Source: Anaeromyxobacter sp. Fw109-5
GTDB lineage: Bacteria; Myxococcota; Myxococcia; Myxococcales; Anaeromyxobacteraceae
Reading direction: 5' to 3'
NCBI RefSeq assembly: GCF_000017505.1
Contig: NC_009675.1
Coordinates: 3,903,501-3,967,500, forward strand
Length of the DNA: 64,000 nucleotides
This document shows, piece after piece, positions 54,897-64,000 of this stretch. Each line of letters opens with the position of its first letter. The first letter of the stretch is position 1. The position numbers and the translations under genes were made by a program. The notes under the pieces were generated by a model. It saw only the letters and a program-made list of their open reading frames with translations. It searched no databases and was not told the origin of the DNA.

Positions 54897-56246
54897 TTGC
54901 CCCTGCTCGCCCGCCCGATCCTCGCGCTCACCGTGGCGCTCCCCGCCTTCGCGGACGCCGCGACGATCACGCGCGGCCCGTTCCTGCAGCGGACGGAGCC
55001 GCACGCGACGGTCGTCGTGGTGCGGACGGACGCTCCCGCGTCCGTGCGCGTGGTCGCGGAGCTCTCGGACGGAGGCACGGCGGCCGGCGAGAGCGCCGGG
55101 ACGGCGCAGCACGTGATCGCGCTGCACGGCCTCCCGGCGGCGAGCGTGGTCCCTTATCGCGTCGAGATCGACGGCGCGGTCCACGCCACCGGCACCGTGC
55201 GCACGCCCGGCGAGCCGCGGACCTCGGCGGGCCAGCGGACGGTGCTCGGCGTCATCGGCGACTTCGGCACCATGGGTCCGATCCAGGCGGGCAACACGCG
55301 CGGCCTGCTCGAGCGCGGGGTGTCCGCGCTGCTCACGGTGGGGGACAACGCCTATCCGGACGGGAAGGCGGAGGACTGGGATCCGGCGGTGTTCCGCCCG
55401 ATGGCGGCGCTCCTCGCGGCCACGACGTTCTGGCCGGTGCCGGGCGATCACGAGTACCGCATGGCGTACGCGCAGCCCTACCTCGACGCGTTCGAGCTGC
55501 CCGAAGGCCCCGACGGCGAGCGCTACTACGCCTTCGACTGGGGGGACGTGCACGTCGTGGCGCTGGACTCGAACTGCCTCTCTCCGATGGACGCCGCCGT
55601 CGCCGGTTGCACGCCCGAGTCGATGGTCGCCTGGCTGCGCGCGGACCTCGAGGCGTCTCGCGCACCCTGGAAGATCGCGCTGCTCCACCGCCCGGTGCTC
55701 GCGACCGGCAAGTACGGCTCGTTCCCGGAGGTCGCGAGCGCCCTCGCGCCGCTGTTCCAGGAGCTCGGCGTCGACCTGGTCTTCCAGGGGCACAACCACC
55801 TGTACGAGCGCACCTGGCCGGCGCGAGACGGCCAGCCGGTGAAGACCGGCGACGGCGCGTACGATCTCCCGGGCGCCCCGGTCTACGTGACCACCGGCGG
55901 TGGAGGCGACTGGCTCTACGACTTCGCGAAGCCCGAGGCGCCGTTCACGGCGTATCGCGAGAAGGTGGGGCAGCACGTCGTCGTGACCGTCGAAGGCGGC
56001 TCGATGCACGTCGAGTCCGTCCGGTACGACGGGATCGTTCACGACGAGTTCACGCTCGTGAAGGACGTCCCGCCGGTGCCCGCGGGGGGCGGAGGCGGGA
56101 CGCGCGACGACGGCGGCAGCGCCTCCGCGCCAGGGGCCTCCGCCGGCGGCGGCTGCGCGAGCGGCGGGGCCTCGGGCGGGTTCGCCGCGCTCGCCGTGCT
56201 CGCCGCGAGCGGCGCGCTCCGCCGCCGCGCCCGCCGCCCGCGCTGA
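54897..56246 (+). CDS. purple-acid-phosphatase-like metallophosphatase with MYXO-CTERM tail
   Basis: A 449-residue exported phosphoesterase. A signal peptide (about 1-22) is followed by an N-terminal Fn3-like domain (about 25-110) and a calcineurin-like catalytic domain (about 115-370) with VIGDFGTMG, VGDNAYPDG, VPGDHEYR (GDHE where GNHE is usual), LLHRPVL and FQGHNHLYER metal-site motifs, as in purple-acid-phosphatase relatives. The C-terminus has a Gly-rich stretch with GGGCASGG, a hydrophobic helix and RRRARRPR, a MYXO-CTERM-type sorting tail. A TTG at 54897, six bases after GAGGAG, is the chosen start because the signal peptide begins there. It is divergent from the porin gene. Confidence 0.87.
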   Translation: MPLLARPILALTVALPAFADAATITRGPFLQRTEPHATVVVVRTDAPASVRVVAELSDGGTAAGESAGTAQHVIALHGLPAASVVPYRVEIDGAVHATGTVRTPGEPRTSAGQRTVLGVIGDFGTMGPIQAGNTRGLLERGVSALLTVGDNAYPDGKAEDWDPAVFRPMAALLAATTFWPVPGDHEYRMAYAQPYLDAFELPEGPDGERYYAFDWGDVHVVALDSNCLSPMDAAVAGCTPESMVAWLRADLEASRAPWKIALLHRPVLATGKYGSFPEVASALAPLFQELGVDLVFQGHNHLYERTWPARDGQPVKTGDGAYDLPGAPVYVTTGGGGDWLYDFAKPEAPFTAYREKVGQHVVVTVEGGSMHVESVRYDGIVHDEFTLVKDVPPVPAGGGGGTRDDGGSASAPGASAGGGCASGGASGGFAALAVLAASGALRRRARRPR

Positions 56247-56325
56247 CCACCCGGCCAGCAGACCGCGGTGCACCCGCCGGGAGGTCCGCCGTCTCTGGGC
56301 GCGCACGTTGCAGCGCTCGCTGACG

Positions 56326-58029
56326 ATGAGCTCCCGCCTCCACGTCGCGGCGTGCCTCGCCGTCGTCCTCGCCGCCTGCAACCCCGACGCGCCCGCCCTC
56401 CCCGACGTGGACCCGCCGCCTGGAGATCCACCCCCGGGAGATCCTCCGCCCGCGTGCACCGACTGCCCGCCGGCCACCCCGCCCCCTCCACCGGATCTCC
56501 CTCCCCAGCGGGTGACCTGGCCGGAGCTCCAGCAGGAGGTCGAGCCGCTCGAGATCACGTTCCCGCCCTCGACGGCGGAGATCGTCTACCAGCTCTGGAG
56601 CAAGGTGTACGCGCCGGGGCGGCTGTACCTCGGCGGCACCTGGTACGACGTGGAGCTGCGGCAGCGCGGCGACGGGGCGCGCGAGCACCCGAAGCACAGC
56701 TGGAAGACGCGCCACCCCACGGGCGGGGAGACCCACCTCGGCGCTCCGGGCGCCGGCTCGTGGGCGGCGCGGACGCGCAACTACCTCGCCGAGTACCTCG
56801 ACGGCGGCTACCTGTCCGATCCGTTCGCGTACGGCCTCATGCGCGGCGCGGGCGTGCGCTCTCCGCGGTGGCGCTTCGTCACCCTCGACGTGAACGGCGA
56901 GCACCAGGGCGTGTACGTCGAGGTGCAGGAGCCCGACGACAAGCACTTCCTCCGCGATCAAGGCTTCCACGCGGACTCCACCACCTACCGCTGCGGGCTC
57001 CGCGACTGCGAGATGAAGCTCTCCCCGCCCGCCTCCTACCAGGGGCAGTGGGAGAAGGAGACCAACGAGGCCGCCCCGTGGGACGACCTGTGGACGTTCC
57101 TGCGCGAGCTGAACCGCACGCCGGAGCACGAGTTCCCGGCCTGGCTCGAGACACGCTTCGACGTACCCCGGCTCGTCCGCATGTACGCGGTGGCGATCCT
57201 CATCAGCTGGTCCGGGATCGACGACTCGGGCAGCTACCTCGTCCACGACGCCGCGACCGGCAAGTGGTCCTTCGTGCCCTGGGATCTGAACAACGCGCGG
57301 CTCGTCTACTGGCGCGGCCTGTCGCCGACGGGGACGCCGAACTGGCACGACGCGATCCCGACCTACACGCTGTACGATCCCGCCACGCTGGGCGTCGCCG
57401 CCGACAAGTCGGAGCGCTACGGCGTGACCGCCCACCCGCCGTTCGTGGTGCTGTTCCAGCGGCTGTGGGACGCGCCCGCGCTCCGCGCGCGGGTGCTCGA
57501 CGAGGTCGAGGAGATGCTCGACGGCGCCTTCTCGCCCGCGGAGGCGTACCCGCGCGTCGAGGCGCTCCACGCGCTCATCGCCCAGCCGCTGCAGCGCGAT
57601 CCGTGGGTGAGGCAGGACCTCGCCGCCGCCTCCGTGCGCTTCCTGCAGGAGTACGTCCGGCGCCGGGCGGAGTTTCTCCGCGCCGAGATCCCGCGCGAGC
57701 GCCGGCGGGGCGAGGGCGGGCTCGTGGTGAACGCCGTCGGCCCGGGGTTCGTCGAGCTCTACAACCGCGAGGACGCTCCCCGCGATCTGGGCGGGCTGAC
57801 CCTCACCTCGAACCTGCGCGACCGGCTCCAGACGCCGCTGCCGGCCGGCACCGTGGTGCCCGCGCGCGGCAAGGTCACCCTGCCGTTCACGCCCGGCGCG
57901 GACGGCGGCGAGGTGGGCGTCTTCGACGCCGGCACGCAGCTGCCCCTCGACGTCACGTTCTACGCACCCCTCGGCGGGAAGACGTACGCGCGGGTGCCCG
58001 ACGGCGCCGAGAGCTGGGGCTGGCGCTAG
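56326..58029 (+). CDS. CotH-family kinase-like lipoprotein
   Basis: A 567-residue exported lipoprotein: a hydrophobic signal with a lipobox Cys near residue 17 (VVLAACNPD), a proline-rich spacer with repeated PPGDPPP (about 25-55), and a CotH-type domain (about 90-430). Motifs: RQRGDGAREHPKHSWK near residue 107, RNYLAEY near 147, GVYVEVQEPDDKHFLRD near 205, and VPWDLNNARLVYW near 315, which carries the predicted catalytic Asp. A C-terminal LTD-like beta domain (about 460-567) ends it. Spore-coat CotH kinases phosphorylate Ser residues of envelope proteins; activity here is inferred. The ATG at 56326 is preferred over a TTG at 56308. It lies 79 bases after the phosphatase. Confidence 0.88.
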   Translation: MSSRLHVAACLAVVLAACNPDAPALPDVDPPPGDPPPGDPPPACTDCPPATPPPPPDLPPQRVTWPELQQEVEPLEITFPPSTAEIVYQLWSKVYAPGRLYLGGTWYDVELRQRGDGAREHPKHSWKTRHPTGGETHLGAPGAGSWAARTRNYLAEYLDGGYLSDPFAYGLMRGAGVRSPRWRFVTLDVNGEHQGVYVEVQEPDDKHFLRDQGFHADSTTYRCGLRDCEMKLSPPASYQGQWEKETNEAAPWDDLWTFLRELNRTPEHEFPAWLETRFDVPRLVRMYAVAILISWSGIDDSGSYLVHDAATGKWSFVPWDLNNARLVYWRGLSPTGTPNWHDAIPTYTLYDPATLGVAADKSERYGVTAHPPFVVLFQRLWDAPALRARVLDEVEEMLDGAFSPAEAYPRVEALHALIAQPLQRDPWVRQDLAAASVRFLQEYVRRRAEFLRAEIPRERRRGEGGLVVNAVGPGFVELYNREDAPRDLGGLTLTSNLRDRLQTPLPAGTVVPARGKVTLPFTPGADGGEVGVFDAGTQLPLDVTFYAPLGGKTYARVPDGAESWGWR

Positions 58030-58055
58030 GTCCGGATCACGAGGCGCAGGAGACC

Positions 58056-58275
58056 GTCCCTCGACTCCGCTCGCGCGCGAGCGCGCGAGCTACGCTCGGG
58101 ATTGAACGGACCCGAGGCGGGCTACCGCAGCGACGCGCGCCGGGGCGCTCCCCACGTCCCGCTCGTCCCGAGCGTAAGCCCGCGCAGCGGGCTGGAGTCG
58201 AGGGACGCAGGCGCGAGGAGCGAGGACGCCGTCCGCTCACCCTGAGCGTGGCGCGCCGAGCGCGTCGAAGTCGAA
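58056..58275. repeat. cluster of dispersed intergenic repeats, two in inverted orientation
   Basis: 58056-58112 and 58156-58206 are two copies of the CCCTCGACTCC ... TACGCTCGG element in opposite orientation, each with an internal GC-rich hairpin. A third element at about 58233-58280 begins CGCTCACCCTGAGCGTGG and ends TCGAAGTCGAAGGGCG, related to the GAGCCTGTCGA repeat. The gap 58030-58291 between two convergent genes holds no gene; the inverted pair could end transcription from both sides. Confidence 0.65.
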
Positions 58276-58291
58276 GGGCGCCGGCCCGGCA

Positions 58292-60247
58292 TCATGCGCC
58301 GCGGAGTGCCTCGAGCTCCTGCCAGCGCGCGTACAGCCGCTCCACCTCCGCCGCCGCCTGCTCCAGCGCCTCGCGCATCGCGCCCACCGCGGCGCCGTCC
58401 TTCTGGTAGGTCGCCGGGTCCGAGAGCGCGGCCTCGAGCGCGGCCTTGCGCTCCTCGGCCGCGAGGATCGCCGCCTCCATCCCCTCGAGCTCGCGCTGCT
58501 CCTTGAACGACAGCCTCCCCGGCCTGCGGCCCCGGTCCGGCGCGGCGGCGCGCGCCTCCGGGGCGGCGGGCCGCGCCTCGGCCCTGGCCGGCCCGGCCTC
58601 GGCCCTCGCGGCCGCCTCGGCCTGCTCCTTCAGCGTGCGGTACGTCTCGTAGTTCCCCTCGTAGCGCACCGCCCTCCCCTCTCCCTCGAAGGCGAGGATC
58701 GCGGTGGCGACCTTGTCGAGGAAGTAGCGGTCGTGGGTGACGAGGAGGACCGCGCCGTCGAACCCGAGCAGCAACCGCTCGAGGACGTTGAGGGTGACGA
58801 GGTCGAGGTCGTTGGTCGGCTCGTCGAGGACCAGCACGTTCGCGCCGGCGAGGAAGGCGCGCGCGAGGAGCAGCCGGTTCCGCTCGCCGCCCGAGAGCGC
58901 CTTCACCTGCATGCGCTGGACGGACGGCGGGAAGAGGAGGTCGTCGAGGTAGTCGCGGAGCGCCACGCGCCGGCCGGACAGCTCGACGAAGTCCTCTCCG
59001 CGCGTGCCGTCCCTGCTCCCGCCCGCGGCCTCGTAGACGGTCTGATCGGGATCGAGCGCCTCGCGCCCCTGGTCGTGATAGGCGACCCGCGTGCGCGCCC
59101 CGACGACGACGCGCCCCGCCTCCGGCGCGAGCTCGCCGAGCAGCACCCGCAGGAAGGTGGTCTTGCCAGCGCCGTTCGGACCGACGATCCCGATCCGCTC
59201 GCCGCGCTGGACCGTGAGGCTCACCCCGTCGAGCACGGTCCGCGCGCCGAAGCGCTTCACGAGCCCGTGCCCCTCGAGGACCGTCTGCGAGAGCCGCGGC
59301 GTGGCGGCGAGCTGCAGCTCCGGCACCCGCGGGCGCGCCGCGCCGCGCTCCGCCATGAGCCGCCGGGCACGCTCGATGCGGGCCTTGGACTTGGTGCGGC
59401 GCGCCTCGACGCCGCGGCGCAGCCAGGCGACCTCCTGCGCGATCCAGCGCTCGCGCTTGTGCTCCGCGAGCGCGCCCTGCTCCTCGGCCGCGAGCTTCTG
59501 CTCGAGGTACGCCTGGTAGTTGCCTGGGTAGCTCGTCACGCCCGCGCCCGGCGTGATCTCGACGATGCGATCCACGAGGTCGTCGAGGAAGTAGCGGTCG
59601 TGGGTGACGAGGAGGAGCGCGCCCCGGAGGCGATCGAGCTCCTCCTCCAGCCAGTCCACGGTGTCCGCGTCCAGGTGGTTCGTCGGCTCGTCGAGGAGGA
59701 GGAGGTCGGGGTGCGTGAGCAGCGCCCGCGCCAGGGCGACGCGCTTCCGGGTGCCACCCGACAGCTCGGAGACCGGGCGGTCCCACTCCCTCACGCCGAG
59801 CCGCTCCAGCAGCCGGCGCGCCTCGTGGGCGGTGTCCCAGCCCCCCAGCTGCTCGATGCGGTCCCCGAGGCGCGCGAGATCGTGCAGCAGCCGATCGTGC
59901 GCGGCGGGGTCCTGCTCGCCGGCGAGCCGCGCGGAGAGCGCCGCGTGCGCGTCGATCGCCGCCCGGAGCGGCGCCCGCGCCACCTCCAGCTCGGAGGCGA
60001 CGGTGGCGTCCGCCGGGAACTCCGGCTCCTGCGGCAGGTAGGTGACGAGCGCGCCGCGCCGGAGCTGCAGCTCGCCGGCGTCCGGCTCCGCCGCGCGCGC
60101 GAGCATGCGCATGAGCGAGGACTTTCCGGAGCCGTTCACGCCCACGAGCCCGACCCGCTCGCCCTCCTCGATGGTGAGGGTGAGCCCGTCGAAGACCGTG
60201 CGGCTGCCGAAGGCCAGCCGGAGCGAGGCGGCGTGGAGGAGCGTCAC
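58292..60247 (-). CDS. uup: ABC-F ATPase, Uup type
   Basis: A 651-residue cytoplasmic ATPase with two ABC modules and no membrane domain. Module 1: [10 protein letters not shown] near residue 37, [15 protein letters not shown] and [14 protein letters not shown] near 175. Module 2: [15 protein letters not shown] near 350, [15 protein letters not shown] and [14 protein letters not shown] basic ABC-F linker (about 240-310) joins them, and a C-terminal coiled-coil (about 570-651, rich in Glu and Ala) is the Uup hallmark, linked to branched DNA and ribosome-related roles. The start is a GTG at 60247; no convincing ribosome binding site is visible upstream. Confidence 0.92.
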   Translation of the reverse strand: MTLLHAASLRLAFGSRTVFDGLTLTIEEGERVGLVGVNGSGKSSLMRMLARAAEPDAGELQLRRGALVTYLPQEPEFPADATVASELEVARAPLRAAIDAHAALSARLAGEQDPAAHDRLLHDLARLGDRIEQLGGWDTAHEARRLLERLGVREWDRPVSELSGGTRKRVALARALLTHPDLLLLDEPTNHLDADTVDWLEEELDRLRGALLLVTHDRYFLDDLVDRIVEITPGAGVTSYPGNYQAYLEQKLAAEEQGALAEHKRERWIAQEVAWLRRGVEARRTKSKARIERARRLMAERGAARPRVPELQLAATPRLSQTVLEGHGLVKRFGARTVLDGVSLTVQRGERIGIVGPNGAGKTTFLRVLLGELAPEAGRVVVGARTRVAYHDQGREALDPDQTVYEAAGGSRDGTRGEDFVELSGRRVALRDYLDDLLFPPSVQRMQVKALSGGERNRLLLARAFLAGANVLVLDEPTNDLDLVTLNVLERLLLGFDGAVLLVTHDRYFLDKVATAILAFEGEGRAVRYEGNYETYRTLKEQAEAAARAEAGPARAEARPAAPEARAAAPDRGRRPGRLSFKEQRELEGMEAAILAAEERKAALEAALSDPATYQKDGAAVGAMREALEQAAAEVERLYARWQELEALRGA

Positions 60248-60278
60248 GGGCTATCGGGCTTTCAAGCTACGGGCTTTT

Positions 60279-60312
60279 CGGGCTGCGGGCTGCGGGCTGC
60301 GGGCTGCGGGCG
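60279..60312. repeat. 7-bp tandem repeat CGGGCTG
   Basis: Four complete copies of CGGGCTG from 60279 to 60306 and a partial fifth, with looser GGGCT units just upstream. It lies just upstream of the uup start codon and could vary in length by slippage. Confidence 0.8.
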
Positions 60313-60375
60313 CTACTACGCGAGGCGGGCGGGCGCGCGAGCTTCTCCTGGAGCCTGGAGCCCGAGCCGACCCGC

Positions 60376-61254
60376 CTACGGAACGTACTTGCCGAGGATC
60401 GGCGCCAGCTTCTGGCGGACGTCCGCCGGGATGCGCGAGCGGTCGGACCAGATGGCGAGCGCGAGCGCGGACTGGCACGCGCACGGCTTCTCGATCGCGG
60501 CGACCTGGGGGATGGCGCGCCGGATGAGCTCGAGCGCGTTCTGCGTGGCGACCTTCACGTTGCCGAGGATCTCCTCGATGAGCTTCGCCTGATCGAGCGT
60601 CGCCGGGTGCGGCTTCCAGCAGTCGTAGTCGGTGGGGAGCGCCACGACCGCGTAGCAGAGCTCGGCCTCGCGGGCGAGCTTCGCCTCGGGCATCACCGTC
60701 ATGCCGATGAGCGAGGCGCCCCAGCTGCGGTGGAGCTCGCTCTCGGCGCGCGTGGAGAACTGCGGGCCCTCCATGCAGACGTACGTGCCGCCCTGGTGGA
60801 TGCGGGCGGGGAACCCGGTCCCGGCCTTCACGAGGACGTTGCGGAGGGTGTTGCAGAAGGGCGCGCCGAGCTCGACGTGGACAGCGAGGTCGTCGAAGAA
60901 CGTGCCCGCCCTGCGGTGGGTCCGGTCGATGACCTGGTCGGGGATGACGAGGTGCTTCGGCGCCACCTCCTCGCGGAGGCTGCCGCACGCCCCGCTCGCC
61001 AGCACGTGAGTCACGCCCAGCGACTTGAGCGCCCAGATGTTGGCGCGGTAGGGCACCTGCGACGGGTTCCGCATGTGCCCCTCGCCGTGCCGGGAGAGGA
61101 GCGCGACCGGGACGCCGCCGACCTCGGTGAGCGTGATGGGACCGGAGGGGCTGCCGAAGGGCGTCTCGATCTCGCGCGCCTCGCCTCCGCCCAGCGCGCC
61201 GAGCGCCTCGCCGAGCCCCGTCCCTCCGATCACCCCGACCTTGACCGCAGCCAT
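60376..61254 (-). CDS. mtnP: S-methyl-5'-thioadenosine phosphorylase
   Basis: A 292-residue enzyme of the purine nucleoside phosphorylase family that splits 5'-methylthioadenosine with phosphate in methionine salvage. Motifs: VIGGTGLGEALG at residues 8-19 (phosphate loop), LSRHGEGHMRNPSQVPYRANIWAL near 53, the nucleoside-site MEGPQFSTRAE near 160, and MTVMPEAKLAREAELCYAVVALPTDYDCW near 190-217. The Asp pair in the DYD segment fits MTA phosphorylases rather than guanosine-type enzymes. ATG at 61252-61254. It stands alone beside the rRNA terminator; other methionine-salvage genes are not in the window. Confidence 0.92.
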   Translation of the reverse strand: MAAVKVGVIGGTGLGEALGALGGGEAREIETPFGSPSGPITLTEVGGVPVALLSRHGEGHMRNPSQVPYRANIWALKSLGVTHVLASGACGSLREEVAPKHLVIPDQVIDRTHRRAGTFFDDLAVHVELGAPFCNTLRNVLVKAGTGFPARIHQGGTYVCMEGPQFSTRAESELHRSWGASLIGMTVMPEAKLAREAELCYAVVALPTDYDCWKPHPATLDQAKLIEEILGNVKVATQNALELIRRAIPQVAAIEKPCACQSALALAIWSDRSRIPADVRQKLAPILGKYVP

Positions 61255-61353
61255 TGCTGACCTCCCAGGGGGCGAAGTCTACCCGGAACGCGCCGCCCAG
61301 CCCCGCAGAACCGCCGATCCGGGCCGCCATTCCGCGGCCCGCGCTCGCGCGGC

Positions 61354-61394
61354 AGAAAAGAAAAAGCCCGCCGGCGCGGATTGCGCCAGCGGGC
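61354..61394 (-). terminator. rho-independent terminator of the rRNA operon
   Basis: Read leftward: GCCCGC, T, GGCGC, loop AATCC, GCGCC, G, GCGGGC (stem 61366-61394 with one mismatch), followed by TTTTTCTTTT (61365-61356). It follows the 5S gene after about 10 bases. Confidence 0.85.
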
Positions 61395-61403
61395 CAAGAA
61401 AGA

Positions 61404-61519
61404 TGCGGCAGCGACCTACTCTCCCACACCGCTTCCGGTGCAGTACCATCGGCTCTGGTGGGCTTAACTACCGTGTTCGGGATGGGAACGGGTGTGACCC
61501 CACCGACATAGCCACCGCA
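61404..61519 (-). rRNA. rrf: 5S ribosomal RNA
   Basis: 116 bases on the minus strand. Conserved segments are seen: TGGGGTCACACCCGTTCC, CCCGAACACGG, AGTTAAGCCC and GGGAGAGTAGG. The ends pair over nine positions (TGCGGTGGC with GCTGCCGCA, two wobbles), which sets the boundaries. It lies between the terminator and the 23S gene; the 150-base spacer up to the 23S 3' end shows no tRNA gene. Confidence 0.93.
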
Positions 61520-61670
61520 AAGCTTGAAAAGAGCTCGAGGGGCTCAGGGCCTCTCGAAGGCTGAATACGAAGGTAAGAAGAGTCTTCCAGCGGGCCTCGC
61601 GTGGCCCGAACGTCATTCGATGCCTCGATCTCGACCTCGTCTCCGGTCGCCTACGACCTGAGAAGAGGGA

Positions 61671-64000
<2,330 letters not shown>

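Overview
The window is very GC-rich and looks like a chromosome segment of a myxobacterium (Myxococcota), most likely Anaeromyxobacter-like. This is inferred from gene content: MYXO-CTERM-type C-terminal tails, ADAM-like disintegrin repeats, a kinase-UspA fusion, a zinc-ribbon/GYF/TonB-type protein beside a giant TPR protein (as in the Myxococcus GltJ/GltI pair), and an Ffh with a long basic tail. Many genes start with GTG or TTG.

Layout. 1-7.5 kb: an Ig-like-repeat lipoprotein cut by the window edge, a hypothetical membrane protein, a Xaa-Pro aminopeptidase, a two-gene YeeE/YedE sulfur-transport operon and an M61 aminopeptidase. 7.5-15.2 kb: a BTAD/ATPase/TPR regulator, 3,5-diaminohexanoate dehydrogenase (kdd) with a DUF3616 protein, then a Ser/Thr kinase-UspA fusion coupled to a metallophosphoesterase. 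15.5-20 kb: an MHS-type transporter, a 66-residue membrane protein, a histidine kinase/NarL-type regulator pair and tRNA-Leu(UAA). 20.2-27.9 kb, just after the tRNA: an accessory-looking block (SDR, GlcG/HbpS-like protein, SnoaL-like protein, cNMP-domain flavoprotein coupled to a sigma-54 activator, AraC regulator, alpha/beta hydrolase). 28.2-34.4 kb: a disintegrin-repeat surface protein, a DUF815 ATPase, a response regulator, a HExxH protein, a DUF2203 protein, ffh and a small zinc-ribbon protein. 34.4-35.5 kb: a divergent RelA/SpoT-like protein. 35.6-49.7 kb: the GltJ-like protein and a 4095-residue TPR protein with a good sigma-70-type promoter.

49.9-58.0 kb is the most interesting part. 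Five tightly packed leftward genes (porin, VTC-type polyphosphate polymerase, thymidylate-kinase-like protein with a new helical repeat domain, DUF4956 membrane protein, lipoprotein) lie back to back with a MYXO-CTERM phosphatase and a CotH-type kinase lipoprotein. I read this as a candidate envelope-linked polyphosphate/phosphoryl-transfer system.

58.3-64 kb: a Uup-type ABC-F ATPase, MTA phosphorylase, then the end of an rRNA operon on the minus strand (terminator, 5S, partial 23S). Dispersed short palindromic repeats lie in several intergenic gaps, and two copies are read inside a coding sequence. I saw no CRISPR array, insertion sequence, phage module or origin of replication.
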